Source: Erinaceus europaeus
Lineage: Eukaryota > Chordata > Mammalia > Eulipotyphla > Erinaceidae
Assembly (NCBI RefSeq): GCF_950295315.1
Contig: NC_080171.1
Coordinates: 33,038,361-33,102,360 of the forward strand
DNA: 64,000 nt
Direction of reading: 5' to 3'
Below the pieces are notes generated by a model. That model saw nothing but the letters and a program-made list of their open reading frames with translations, had not been told where the DNA came from and made no database searches. The translations under genes and the position numbers were made by a program. Positions 45,628 through 57,111 of this stretch are shown here, one piece after another (position 1 is the stretch's first letter; every line of letters starts with the position of its first letter).

Positions 45628-46254
45628 ACTAGTTAGGAGGGGTTTAAATTGTCTTTTGGATAATTATCTCATACATGGATCCTGCTAATCAGAACTGCTC
45701 TAATGCATCTTCTCTTCTCCTTTATCTAACTGACCATCTTGGTTCTATTTTTTTGTTTGTTTGTTTTAGTACTTATTTATTACATACCATGAAGTTTTGC
45801 AATAAGATCAATGAGAACAAGTTAGATGAAATAAGAATTAAACAATCCTGTGTGTTTCTCTAGGACACAGATAGAGATCTTGATTTCTTTTTTCTTCCTT
45901 GTACTTGGCAAATACATGTCAGATAATAGTTGCTGAGTATGTATATTTTGGCTCTGTTTTTGAAGACAACTTTTCAGCTTTCTCTGCTAATCAACATTGA
46001 AATTATAACAGATACTGAAGAATTAGAGGAATAGATACAAAGGATCACAATTAGAGGATGCAAAAGTCCTTTCATGACAAAGAATTTGGAAACTCACAGT
46101 GTAATTTGCACAGAGCAGACAATAGCATATGAGTCTGGAAGGAGATTTCTCAAACTTCCCAGGATTTCTCTACAGGGGAGTATATAGCCCAGATGACATT
46201 TATTACACAAACAAGGATTCCAACAAAAGCATCCTGATATTTAAAGGTGAAATA
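45376..46254. other. Unique noncoding DNA with (TG)n
   Basis: A (TG)n run of about 38 bp (45587-45624) is preceded by AT-rich DNA. No other structure is named. Confidence 0.55.
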
Positions 46255-46385
46255 TCTATATAGATCTTCTAAAATGGTATATTTATTTATTTCATATGAG
46301 AACAAGAGAGAGGCTAGAACTCTATCATGCCAGGGAGTGAATCCAGGCCCCATGTGTAGCTACTGAGTCATCTCTCCAACTGGTT
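46255..46385 (-). mobile_element. Old SINE, antisense
   Basis: 'agggagtgaatccaggcccc' and 'gctactgagtcatctctcca' are the inverse of a tRNA-like head. Confidence 0.6.
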
Positions 46386-46984
46386 TTAAAAAGTTTTTTT
46401 CTTTTTCTTTTTTTAATGTGAAATGAGAAAATTCAAGAAAATGCATTGCCTCTGAGTCACCTTCCTGATCCCAATTTGTCATTATTATTCCCTTTCTTTG
46501 CATTGAACTTCCTTCTTAATTCCTCAGTTCAGTGATTTATTTAGGTCTTTCTTCCACTTGTAGCACTTTGCTCAGATGTTTGATGCTCTTCCATCTGTAT
46601 GCATACTTATGAATGTCACATTGAAAACCGATAGGAATAATACATACACTAGTTCAATATTATTTTTATAATTCATTTTCCAATGGCATAAGCTTCAGCA
46701 AAGGGATAAAATTGGGTGAGATATATATTTTCAATTTACTACATCTCTTCTGCATGGTAGTTTTAAGTACCCGATGATATAACATATACTAAAAGTTTAT
46801 CAAAAGTCTCACCCTTAAAATTTCAACGGTTTCTAAAAATTGATAATTCCAACTGCATATTGAAAAGTTGTCATAGTATTTATTACTAGCAAAATGAACT
46901 ATCCAGTTAGGCTTATGAAAAGATAAACCAAAAGGTGCTTTCCAAGCAACATTTTTTATATATTTATTCTTATTTTTATTTATT
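46386..46984. other. Unique AT-rich noncoding DNA
   Basis: No named structure. Confidence 0.5.
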
Positions 46985-47278
46985 TATTTTTAGAGTTTGC
47001 ATGACATTTTTTCCTTTTCTTTTCTGTGCTTTCAAGTTTTTTTTTCTTTTTTCTTTTTTACTTTTTATTTTACATAATTACATGTTAGCAGGGGTTTGAA
47101 TCCACACCATTCCCACCACCAGAGTCCTGAATCTTCACTCTCCCCACTGCAACTCACAACTGTACCCCTGAAGTTGTAGACATGGATCAATCATCTTCTC
47201 TACAACTATCTGTCCACATTTATACATAGTTGCCCCTTCTTTTTCTGTTCCAATCCTCTATTACCTTCTAAACCACTT
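46985..47278 (-). mobile_element. Older L1 3' UTR, part split off by L1-C
   Basis: 'cacaccattcccaccaccag' is the inverse of the L1 3' end. The element continues at 54359 after the L1-C insertion. It is a relative of the L1-B/C family with a diverged middle. Confidence 0.75.
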
Positions 47279-47676
47279 ATAACATTGTAGCTGAGATTCT
47301 GGAAGATGGCAGAATGAGAAGATGCTAGTGGCTTGAGCTCCAACTACATCTACTGGAAACTGTAGGATTTTTTGCCTTTAGTAGGACAGTCAATAAGGAG
47401 TCCTAGCGGTGACACCAAGGAGGTGACTATAACTCAATTTGGGTTAGAAAATAGAGTAAAAAGAAAGGGAAAAAAATTTTTTGAAAATTGTTATTCCTGA
47501 AGCGCACCCCTCCCCCCTCCCCCCCATAACCAGTCCCTGGGGGCCAGAGCTCTGCTCCTAGCAGGCTCCCCTGCTGAGCTTCTTTCTTTACCAAGATTCC
47601 TGTCCACCCAGGGGGTGTCATTCATTCTAATTCTATTCATTTCTGAAACCTTTGGCCTTTTTTCTTTCTAAGTAGC

Positions 47677-48845
47677 CAATCAGCTGCCTCTGTTCAGGGG
47701 GCCTGAGGCAATCTGCAACCATCCAAGCTGAAGACAGGACAGATTTTTTACTCTGTTCTATTTTATTATCAATACAAGATAAATGCATATCCCTTTCCCC
47801 CCTCCTTCAGGTTGACCAGAATTAACTCTTAGTGTATTTTCCATTGTTAGGGGACTGGGTTTCTTATTCACTGCTAAAGTAACTTGTCTCACTCTTCCTA
47901 CTGCCCCTACCCATTCTTTCCCTACCCCCCACATAGCTAATTAAATAACAATAAATAAATAAATAAATAAATAAATAACTCCTTTCACTGCTCTTTTATT
48001 ACTGTTCTTTTTCTTATATTTTTCTTTTCTCTCTTTTTTTTTTCTTATTCTTGTCATCCTTTCTTCCTCCAGCTTTCTGAATTCACTGATACATGTTTGG
48101 GAACTATTTTGGGGAAGAAATCTGACTCTCTCTGCCTGTATCTCTGCTCTACTTCCCTTTCTCCTCTAGCTACCCTTAGAATATACAGTGGATAGTAGAT
48201 TTGCATAACTGTCTATTCCTGCTATTCTTGTCTAATCCTGCATTTTTTTTTTTTTTTACTTTCTTAACAATCAGCTGCCTCTGCTCAGGAGGCTTGAGGC
48301 AATCTGGGACAGGTTTTTTACCCTACTCGATTTTATTATTAATATTATATAAAGGTGATCTCTTCCCCCCCACCCACCTTTAGGCTGACCAGAATTAACT
48401 CTTAGGGTATCTTTCATTGCTAGGGGACTGAGAATCTCATCCATTGTGAGAGGAACTTGTTTCACTACTCCTACCTCCTCTACAGACTCCCCTTCTCCTT
48501 CCTCCTGGCTAATTAAAAAAATAAAATAAAATAATTAATCAATTAAACCTTCCTTTCACTGCTCTTTTATTACAGCTCTTTTTCTTATATTTTTTCTTTT
48601 CTCTCTCTTGTTTCTCTTTTTTTTATCTTGTCTTCCACTTCTTCCTTCCTTCTTCTTTGTCTTTCTGAAATCACTGATGTTCATTTGTTAATTATTTTGG
48701 GGAAGAAATCTGACTCAGAGTGGACTCTCTATGTGTGTATCTCTTCTCTACTTCCCTTTCTCCTCTTGATACCCCTAGAATATACAGTGGATAGTAGATT
48801 TGCATAATTGTCTATTCTTGCTATCCCTTCTTTCCTTTCTCTTTC
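47677..48845 (+). repeat. Tandem duplication in the L1-C 5' UTR
   Basis: Unit 1 begins at 47677 ('caatcagctgcctctgttca') and unit 2 at 48269 ('caatcagctgcctctgctca'), a 592-bp period. Both carry the same blocks in the same order ('gaccagaattaactcttag', 'cctttcactgctcttttatt', 'tatacagtggatagtagat'). L1-B has one such unit only (about 14097-14680). It resembles the monomer arrays of rodent L1 promoters. Confidence 0.85.
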
Positions 48846-49069
48846 TTCTTCACTTGAACTTAGTTGCTATTTTTTCACAGACAGGAGACATTGTTTGGCT
48901 AACTGGTAGTGATTAAACTGCTTCAATCCTTGCTCCAGTTGCTATTGTAATTCCTGAGGTTGGTGATTACATTTGTCATAAAGGTATTTAGTACAGTGTT
49001 GCTTGTACTGAAACACAACAACTGAGGAACAACAGAACATAAAAATAAGTAACACATAAATTTAAAAAA

Positions 49070-49978
49070 ATGGGTAGATCAAGAACAAATACAACTGCTA
49101 CTACAATGAATGAAGACTAGAGCCCAGAAGAAACTATAAATCAACCAGAAGTAACCATAGATAAGAAAAGTATGCAAGCAATAATAAACTTATTAATCAC
49201 AGAAATTAAAACAATATTGGAGGAAAGGAATGGCAGTATTAGGGAAACAACAGTGGTGAACCCCAAGAAAAATACTGATTATCTTAAGGCAATTAGAGAA
49301 CTGAAAGCTGAAATAGCTGGACTGAGGAAAGGAGCTGAGGGAAGGGAAAGCAGACTAACAGAAGCAGAAAACAGAATTAGTCAGACAGAGGACGAGTTAG
49401 AGAAAACTAAGAAAGAGGTTAAAGAGCTCAAAAAGGGACTGAGAGACACAGAAAACAACAACAGAGACATATGGGATGATCTCAAAGGAAGTAACAATTG
49501 TATAATTGGCCTGCCAGAGGAAGAAAGAGAGGAAGGGGAAGGAAACATTCTAGAGGAAATTATAGAAGAAAACTTCCCAGACCTGAACAACAGAAAGGAC
49601 GTTAAGATTCAAGAGGCCCAGAGAGTCCCGAACAGAATCAACTCTAACCTGAAGACACCAAGACACATCATAGTCACAATGAGAAGCAGTAATGATAAAG
49701 AAAGGATCCTAAAGGCTGCAAGAGAGAAACAAAAAGTCACATACAGGGAAAAACACATAAAACTATCAGCAGAATTCTCCACTCAAACTCTACAAAAGAG
49801 GATGGCAATATATCTATTGAGCCCTGAATAAAAAAGGGTTTCAACCAAGGATAATATATCCTGCTAGAATTTCATTCAAACGAGATGGAGGGATCAAAAC
49901 CTTCTTAGACAAACAAAGGTTAAAGGAGGCAACCATCACCAAGCCTGCCCTGAAAGAGTTTCTAAAAGACCTCTTATA
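49070..49978 (+). pseudogene. L1-C ORF1 remnant
   Basis: ORF1p, RNA-binding chaperone of L1. From ATG 49070 the frame stops at codon 17 (TAG 49118-49120). It is then open from ATG 49172 for 219 codons: a long charged coiled coil (about 49290-49470), 'IGLPEEEREEGEGNILEEII' (RRM start, about 49505), 'NFPDLNNRKDVKIQEAQRVP', 'TPRHIIVT'. A frameshift near 49795 ends it; the rest of the C-terminal domain continues in another frame to a stop at 49976-49978. A shorter protein starting at 49172 would lack part of the C-terminal domain. L1-B carries the same codon-17 stop. Confidence 0.88.
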
Positions 49979-50037
49979 AAAAATAACATCACTATAATAC
50001 TTGTAATATATCATAGCAAATAAAAGTTTGTTGAACA

Positions 50038-52986
50038 ATGGCATTACAATACATTAAATCCATAATATCAATAAATGTCAATGGCTTAAACTCACCCATC
50101 AAAAGGCACAGAGTGGGGGGATGGATCAGAAAACATAATCCAACCATATGCTGCTTGCCAGAATCCCATCTGACACAATAAGATGAACACAGACTTAAAG
50201 TGAAAGGATGGAAAACTATCATACAGGCTAACGGACCACAAAAAAAGGCAGGAACAGCCATTCTCATCTCAGACACAATAGATTTTAAATAAAATAAAGT
50301 AATAAAAGATAGGCAAGGACATTACATAATGATTAGAGGCTCAGTCAGCCAAGAAGACTTAACAATTATTAACATCTATGCACCCAGTGAGGGACCATCT
50401 AAATACATCAAGCACCTACTGAAAGAACTTCAAAAATACATCAATAGTAATACAATAATAGTGGGAGACTTTAATACCCCACTCTCACACTTAGACAGAT
50501 CAACAAAGCAGAGAATCAACAAAGATACAAGAGAATTAAATGAAGAGTTGGACAGACTAGACCTCTTGGACATTTTCAGAGACCTTCACCCCAGAAAACT
50601 GGAATACACATTCTTTTCAAATCCACATAACACATACTCAAGAATAGACCACATGTTAGGACACAAAGACAGCATCAATAAATTCAAGTACATTGAAATC
50701 ATCCCAACTATATTCTCAGACCACAGTGGAGTAAAACTAACATTTAACAACAAACAGAAAATTATTAAAAGTAATAGAATTTGGAAACTAAACAACATAA
50801 TCCTTAAGAACTACAGGGTCAGAGAGTCATTCAAGCAGGAAATTCAGATGTTCCTGGGAACAAATGAAAATGAAGACACAACTATCAAAACATTTGGGAC
50901 ACAGCTAAAGCAGTACTGAGAGGGAAACTTATAGCCGTACAATCACATATTAAACACCAAGAAAAAGCTCAAATGAATGGCCTTACTGCACACCTCAAGG
51001 ACTTAGAGGAAGAGGAACAAAGGAACCCTAAAGCAACCAGAAGGACAGAAATCACTAAAATTCGAGCAGAAATAAACAACATCAAAAATAAAAGAGCCAT
51101 ACAAAAGATGAATGAAGCCATATGTTGGTTCTTTGAAATATTAAACAAAATTGACAAACCCCTAGCCATACTCACCAAACGAAAAAGAGAGAAGACTCAA
51201 ATTAATAGAATTGTAAATGATGGAGGAGATATCACAACTGACACCACAGAAATCCAGAAAGTCATGCAAAACTTCTATGAAGAGCTATATTCCACCAAGC
51301 TAGAGAATCTGGAAGAAATGGAACAGTTCCTAGAAACATATGCCCTTCCAAAACTGAACCAAGAAGTCAATCAATGTCATTCACCACATCAATAAAAGCA
51401 AAGCCAAAAAACACATGATTATCTCAATAGATGCAGAGAAAGCCTTTGACAAAATTGAACACACACTCATGCTCAAAACTCTACAAAAAATGAGAATAGA
51501 TGGTAAATTCCTCAAGATAGTGGAGTCTATATATAGCAAACCTACAGCCCACATCATACTCAATGGACAGAAGCTGAAAGCATTCCCCCTCAGATCGGGG
51601 ACTAGACAGGGCTGTCCACTGTCACCATTACTCTTCAACGTGGTGTTGGAATTTCTTGCCATAGCAATCAGGCAAGAGAAAGAAATAAAAGGAATACGGA
51701 TTGGAAGGGAAGAAGTGAAGCTCTCACTATTTGCAGATGATATGATAGTATACATAGAAAAACATAAAGAATCCAGCAGAAAACGACTAGAAGTTATTTG
51801 GCAATATAGCAAGGTATCAGGCTACAAAATCAATGTACAAAAATCAGTGGCATTTCTTTATGCAAACACTAAATCTGAAGAAGAAGACATCCAGAAATCA
51901 CTGCCATTCACTGTTGAAGCAAAATCAGTCAAATACCTAGGAATAAAGTTGACCAAAGAAGTGAAAGACTTGTATACTGAAAACTATGAGTCACTACTCA
52001 AGGAAATAGAAACTGATACCAAGAAATGGAAAGACATCCCATGCTCATGGATTGGAAGAATAAATATCAAAATGAATATCCTCCTCTGAGCCATATACAA
52101 ATTTAATGCAATACCCATCAAAGTTCCGCCAAGCTTCTTTAAGAGAATAGAACAAATACTACAATCATTTATCTGGAACATGAAAACCAATGGGACTACA
52201 TCAAATTGAAAAGATTCTGCACATCCAAAGAAACTATTAAACAAACAAAGAGATCCCTCATAGAATGGGAAAAGATCTTCACATGCCATACATCAGACAA
52301 GAAACTAATCACCAAAATGTATAAAGAGCTCAGCAAATTTAGCACCAAAAAAGCAAATGACCCCATCCAAAAATGGGCAGAGGATATGAACAAGATATTC
52401 ACTTCAGAAAAGATCCAAAAGGCTAACAAACATATGAAAAACTGCTCTAGGTTACTGATTGTCAGAGAAATGCGAATTAAGACAACACTGAGATACTACC
52501 TCACTCCTGTGAGAATGGCATACATCAAAGAGGACAGCAGCAGCAAATGCTGGAGAGGCTGTGGGGACAGAGAAACCCTTTTGCTTTGCTGGTGGGATTG
52601 TAAATTGGTCCAGCCTCTGTGGAGAGCAGTCTGGAAAACTCTCACAAGGCTAGACATAGACCCTCCATATGACCCAGTAATTCCTCTCCTGGGGTTATAC
52701 CCCAAGGACTCCATAACACCCAACCCAAAAAGAGGTGTGTAGTATGTTCATAGCAGCACAATTGACAATAGATAAAACCTGGAAGCAACCCAGGTGCCCA
52801 ACAACAGATGAGTTGCTGAGAAAGTTGTGGTATATATACACAATGGAATACTATGCAGCTATCAAGAGCAATGAACCCACCTTCTCTGACCCATCTTGGA
52901 CAGAGCTAGAAGGAATTATGTTAAGTGAGCTAAGTCAGAAAGATAAAGATGATTATGAGATGGTCCCACTCATCAACAGAAGTTGA
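50038..52986 (+). pseudogene. L1-C ORF2 remnant (EN-RT)
   Basis: ORF2p endonuclease/RT remains. EN: 'SINVNGLNSPIKRHR' and 'LPESHL' (canonical LQE altered), private stop TAA 50179-50181, then TAA 50290-50292 at a place shared with L1-B, 'INIYAPSEG' (about 50365), 'GDFNTPL' (about 50464), 'SRIDHMLGH', 'FSDHSGVKL' (S-D-H intact, about 50716). RT: '[16 protein letters not shown]' (51412), '[12 protein letters not shown]' (51604), '[10 protein letters not shown]' (51727). C-terminus: zinc knuckle C-x3-C-x7-H-x4-C (about 52549-52602) and the '...QKDKDDYEMV' end. Two large deletions remove the RT fingers (about 51370, shared with L1-B) and roughly 0.5 kb near 52184 (private). No functional product. 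Confidence 0.9.
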
Positions 52987-54344
52987 GAATGAAGATTTGA
53001 AAGGGAAACTAAAAGCAGGATCTGACTAAATTGAAAGTAGAGCACCAAAGTAAAAACCCTGTGGTGAGGGGTAGACATGTGGTTTCCTGGGCTGGTGGGG
53101 GATGAGGGTGGGTATGTGGGATGGGACTCAGTCTTTTTTGGTGGTGGGAATGCTGTTTATGTACACTCCTAATAAAGTGTAGTCATATAAATCACTAGTT
53201 AATTAATATGAGAGGGGGAAAATTAATTGCATGTCTTGAAGTTTTTAAAACACAGACTGAGTCTTTTTAATATATAGGCTGTGTATTTGATATGCGGACT
53301 CTCAAAAGCCTAGACCAAGTAGATCAGAAGCAACCAATGGCACAGTTACATACAAGATACTGGGTACTATACAGCAAACCTTAACAAAAGGACTTTTCAA
53401 AGTTAACCCAATTACCAAATAATGTGATGATAACATTAACTATCCATTGTCTTTTTGAGCCCTAAGACAGCAGGAACTTCACATCTCCACTATAGAGCCC
53501 CTACTTCCCCCAGTCCTGGAACCTCAGGATAGGGTCAACTTTCCCGCATGCCTCTCCCAATCCATATCAATTAATATTGCATCTGCTGATTGCAACCTAA
53601 TCAACGCAATGATTGCCACCTCAACATGCTTCAGCTCAGACTGTGTCCAGAGACTTCACGTGTGGAATGACAAGCCTTCAGCTTCATTACTCGGGTGAGA
53701 CCTTTCCTTTCATAGTATTCTCTAATTCCATCCCAGGTGGTTCACTTTCTAACAAAATCCCAAAACCTAGATATAGACCAGGTTCTGTGAGAGAGAGCAT
53801 GTATTCACACGTATCCATAAACTACTGCAAAATATATACCTGAAAGCAGAAGTACACTAGAGTTTGCAGTGACTACCCCCCTAACACTTCCTCTCCACCA
53901 TTCCAACTTTTGTGTCCATGATTGCTCAACAATTTTTTTGGCTTTGTATGTTAACTCTCTTTTCAGCCACCAGGTTCCAGATGCAATCAGGATGCTGGCC
54001 AGGCTTCCCTGGATTGAAGGCCCCACCAATGTGTCCTGGAGCTCTGCTTCCCCAGAGACCCACCCTACTAGGGAAAGAGAGAGGCAGACTGGGAGTATGG
54101 ACCAACCAGTCAACGTCCATGTTCAGTGGGGAAGCAATTACAGAAGCCAGATCTTCCACCTTCTGCAACCCACAATGACCCTGGGTCCATGCTCCCAGAG
54201 GGATGGAAAACGGGAGAGCTATCAGTGGAGGGGATGGGATGTGGAGACTGGGTGGTGGGAATTGTGTGGTGGGAATTGTGTGCCCTATGGTTTTGTTGAT
54301 TTGTCCTTTCTTAAATAAAAAATAAATTAATAAAATAAAATAAA
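52987..54344 (+). other. L1-C 3' UTR, short form, unspliced
   Basis: Has the G-rich stretch just after ORF2 (53075-53155, including 'ggtgggggatgagggtgggt'), as L1-B does, then the conserved blocks and the proposed intron (53695-53966). Confidence 0.85.
53695..53966 (+). other. Candidate GT-AG intron in the L1-C 3' UTR
   Basis: 272 nt from GTGAGACC (donor, after 'tactcgg') to a pyrimidine-rich acceptor CTCTCTTTTCAG. Three other insertions join 'tactcgg' (or a one-base variant) directly to the base after this CAG, and a fourth uses the same acceptor with another leader. Absence elsewhere at exactly these borders is the evidence. Confidence 0.75.
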
Positions 54345-54358
54345 ATAACATTGTAGCT

Positions 54359-54955
54359 ACCTCCATATGTCCCTCTCTTTTTCCTTCTCTCTCTCTCTGG
54401 GTGCTGATGGAGCTGAAGTGCAGAGTCCTCTTATCTTCATCCTATCACTTCTCCCTTGCTGGGAGTATGTATCAAGGTTGTTTATGGGGAGCAGAAGGTA
54501 GGAGTTCTTGCTTCTGTAGCTGCTTCTCTGCTGAGCATGGGTGTTGACAGATTTATCCATAACCCCAGCCTGTGGATCAGAGTCTGGAGATGTGAGGGTC
54601 CAGGATACACCAGTGAGGTTGTCTGCCCAGAGAAGTCGGGATGGAGTCATGGTAGCATCTGTAACTTGGAAGGGACCAGTGGTAGTGGAGAGAGGGACAA
54701 GGCCCATCATATGTGTATGGAAATTCAAGGATTCGCTAACTAGGGGCCTACATGATCAGGTGGTATGATATTGACCAACAGGACATTAGTAAGTGAGCTA
54801 TTCTCTTGCCCTTATCAAACTTTTGTAGTCCTCTCTTTATCTGATTATCTTGGATTTTTCTCTTAGTTGTTTAGGCACTGAGTATCATTTGTTGCGTCCA
54901 GTCAGAGTTAGGTTTTGGTGATCTGTCTTCTTTGGGCATATCCCAAGCAACCTTT
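54359..54955 (-). mobile_element. Older L1 3' UTR, continuation
   Basis: Resumes the element cut at 47278. Inverse words: 'gcttctctgctgagcatggg', 'agatttatccataaccccag', 'gagaagtcgggatggagtca'. It is the target of L1-C. Confidence 0.75.
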
Positions 54956-54994
54956 TAATTTTTTAAATTTCTTTTATTTATTTATTACAATGTT

Positions 54995-55215
54995 AGTTGA
55001 AAGAACAAAACACATTTTATCATGCAAAAGGACCTGGATTATAGTTCCTGAAATCACATGGGAGCATTCTTAACCAGGGCAAGCTTCATTAGCGTATAAA
55101 ATGGTTGTGGCCTCTCTCTCTCTCTCTCATTCCATTCCTCCCTCCCTCCCTCCTTCTCTCTCTTTACTTACAATCTTCTTCTCTATCTCTCTTTATTTGC
55201 TATTAAAAGAAGAAA
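54995..55215 (+). mobile_element. Old SINE
   Basis: 'tcatgcaaaaggacctggat', 'agggcaagcttcattagcgt', then a CT tail (55110-55190). The head is diverged. Confidence 0.6.
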
Positions 55216-55609
55216 AAAATGTATGTGTGGAGGAGGAAGAACACAGGTACAAAATGCCCCAATGGCAACAATAATTATTGAACAGCACTTTTTCCTTACT
55301 CTAGAAGAGTAAATTTCTGTAACTTATTAATACCCCTCAGTTTTAGTTTACTCATCTATGAAACTGAAATCATAATATCCTCATAATAAGTATCACAAAG
55401 GAAATAGAAAGGACATAAAACTGGCATCATTTTACCAGTGATGAATATATTATCTTGTTAAATGATTAGCTTAGGAAACAAAACTAGTAAGTGTTCATTT
55501 AACATTGCTTTTAAGGCTGTTTTCTTGAAGACTGAATGAGAATAATATTAAAATATCCATAAATATATGTTCTTGTTAAAAATGTTGGAGTGTGGACAAA
55601 ATGTGTCAT
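55216..55609. other. Unique noncoding DNA
   Basis: No named structure. Confidence 0.5.
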
Positions 55610-55625
55610 CTACTCAATTTATTTA

Positions 55626-55814
55626 TTGGATAGAGACAGCCAGAAATCGAGAGGGAAGGGGGATATAGAGAGGAAGAGAGACAAAGATCTGCAGCCCTGC
55701 TTCACCACTTGCAAAGCTTTCCCCCTGCAGGTGGAGACAGGGGGCTTGAACCCTGGTCCTTGTGCACTGTACAATATGCATTCAACTTGGTATACCACTG
55801 CCTGCCCCCCCCTT
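55626..55814 (-). mobile_element. tRNA-derived SINE with TSD
   Basis: An antisense copy with a 16-bp TSD CTACTCARTTTATTTA (55610-55625 and 55815-55830, one mismatch). Inverse order: GA-rich tail, 'ctgcaggtggagacaggggg', 'cttgaaccctggtccttgtg', 'ataccactgcctgccccc'. Confidence 0.93.
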
Positions 55815-56033
55815 CTACTCAGTTTATTTACCATTTTCTAGCTACTAAAACTAGATCTCTCTGAGTTCTACTAGTATATATATTTTATGATTCTAGGAGT
55901 TTTGAATATATAAATCCGTGGGTCGTATCAAACAAATAAAGAAGTTATAGGAAAGGCATTTGATAAAATAGTATGTCAAAATGAAATCTGAATAGCTTGG
56001 CTTTTGCTTATGTTAGGTTGCTTCTTTAGCAAG

Positions 56034-56233
56034 NNNNNNNNNNNNNNNNNNNNNNNNNNNNNNNNNNNNNNNNNNNNNNNNNNNNNNNNNNNNNNNNNNN
56101 NNNNNNNNNNNNNNNNNNNNNNNNNNNNNNNNNNNNNNNNNNNNNNNNNNNNNNNNNNNNNNNNNNNNNNNNNNNNNNNNNNNNNNNNNNNNNNNNNNNN
56201 NNNNNNNNNNNNNNNNNNNNNNNNNNNNNNNNN
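56034..56233. other. Assembly gap, 200 N
   Basis: Exactly 200 N, so probably a fixed-size placeholder. It abuts the purine-rich tail of an antisense SINE. Frames drawn across it are meaningless. Confidence 0.98.
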
Positions 56234-56318
56234 GGGAGAGAGAAAGATAAACACATGTAAACCACTTCAGAAGCATCCCCTGTAGGTGGGGAATAGGGGG
56301 TTCAAATCTGGGTCCTTA
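56234..56318 (-). mobile_element. SINE, right of gap, split by an L1
   Basis: 'cctgtaggtggggaataggg' and 'ttcaaatctgggtcctta' are the inverse of the SINE middle. The head continues at 57112-57160 ('aagcatggtaatgtgtgtgc', 'catcactgcctgatt'). Confidence 0.8.
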
Positions 56319-57096
56319 TGTCTTTTAATGCTATTTATATATAGCTGTATCTTATAAAGTGATGTCAGTATGGTGAGATTGTTGTATGATACAGCAAATC
56401 CTAATAATGGTATTTTCAAAGTCAACCCAATTTCTAGATAATTGGTTATAACAATAACTATCTATTGATATAGTTATCTATCTCAATAACTATTCTTAAA
56501 CCCTAAGATAGCAAGAACCTTCCACATTCTCTATATAACCCATATTTCTCCCAGTCCTGGAACCTCTGGGGTGGGGCTCATTTTCCTCTATGTTTCTCTC
56601 AATTCATACCAATTGATACTACATCTGCTGATTTCAACCTAATCAATGCAACCAGTACTACCTCAGTGTCTCACTTTGGATTGTGTCCAGAGACATCAGG
56701 CGCAGAATGTCAACCCTCCAGCTTCATTACTCAGCCACCAAATTCCAAATGCTACCATGACGCCAACCTAACTTGCCTGGGCAGAAGACCTCACTAATGT
56801 GTCCTGAAACCCAACCTCCCCAGAGCCCTGCCCCACTAGGGAAAGAAAGAGACAGGCTGGGAGTATGGATCAACCTGCTAACACCCATGTTCAGCAGAGA
56901 AGTAATTAAAGAAGCCAGACCTTTCACCTTCGGCACCCACAATGCTCCTGGGTTCATAGTCCCAGAGGGATAAAGAATAGGAAATCTTTCAAGGGAGGAG
57001 ATGGGATACAAAGTTCTGGTAGAGGGAATTGTGTGGAATTGTACCCCTCTTATCCTATGGTCTTATCAATATTTCCATTTTATAAATAAATTTTAA
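56319..57096 (+). mobile_element. L1 3' UTR, spliced form, nested in a SINE, with TSD
   Basis: A 5'-truncated L1 3' end with a perfect 15-bp TSD AAATCTGGGTCCTTA (56304-56318 and 57097-57111). 'cttcattactc' is followed directly by 'agccaccaaattccaaatg' near 56731; the GT-AG segment of L1-C is missing at that point (exon end 'gg' read as 'ag'). Confidence 0.88.
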
Positions 57097-57111
57097 AAAT
57101 CTGGGTCCTTA

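Larger units (their letters stand above)
47293..54344 (+). mobile_element. L1-C: full-span, defective LINE-1
   Basis: A 7.05-kb LINE-1 with a perfect 14-bp TSD ATAACATTGTAGCT (47279-47292 and 54345-54358), inserted in an older antisense L1 3' UTR. Order: 5' UTR with a duplicated 0.6-kb unit (47293-49069), ORF1 (49070-49978), ORF2 (50038-52986), 1.36-kb 3' UTR with A-rich tail. It is less decayed than L1-B in many segments but shares its ORF1 codon-17 stop, its EN stop and its RT deletion. Confidence 0.95.

Noticed and set aside
45451..45636. ORF ending in a Cys-Val repeat
   Set aside because: Translation of a (TG)n microsatellite.
49172..49831. Functional L1 ORF1 gene
   Set aside because: The 219-codon frame lacks part of the C-terminal domain because of a frameshift near 49795, and the upstream start is blocked by a stop.
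55976..56285. Four ORFs across the gap
   Set aside because: They consist mainly of N; no evidence for coding.
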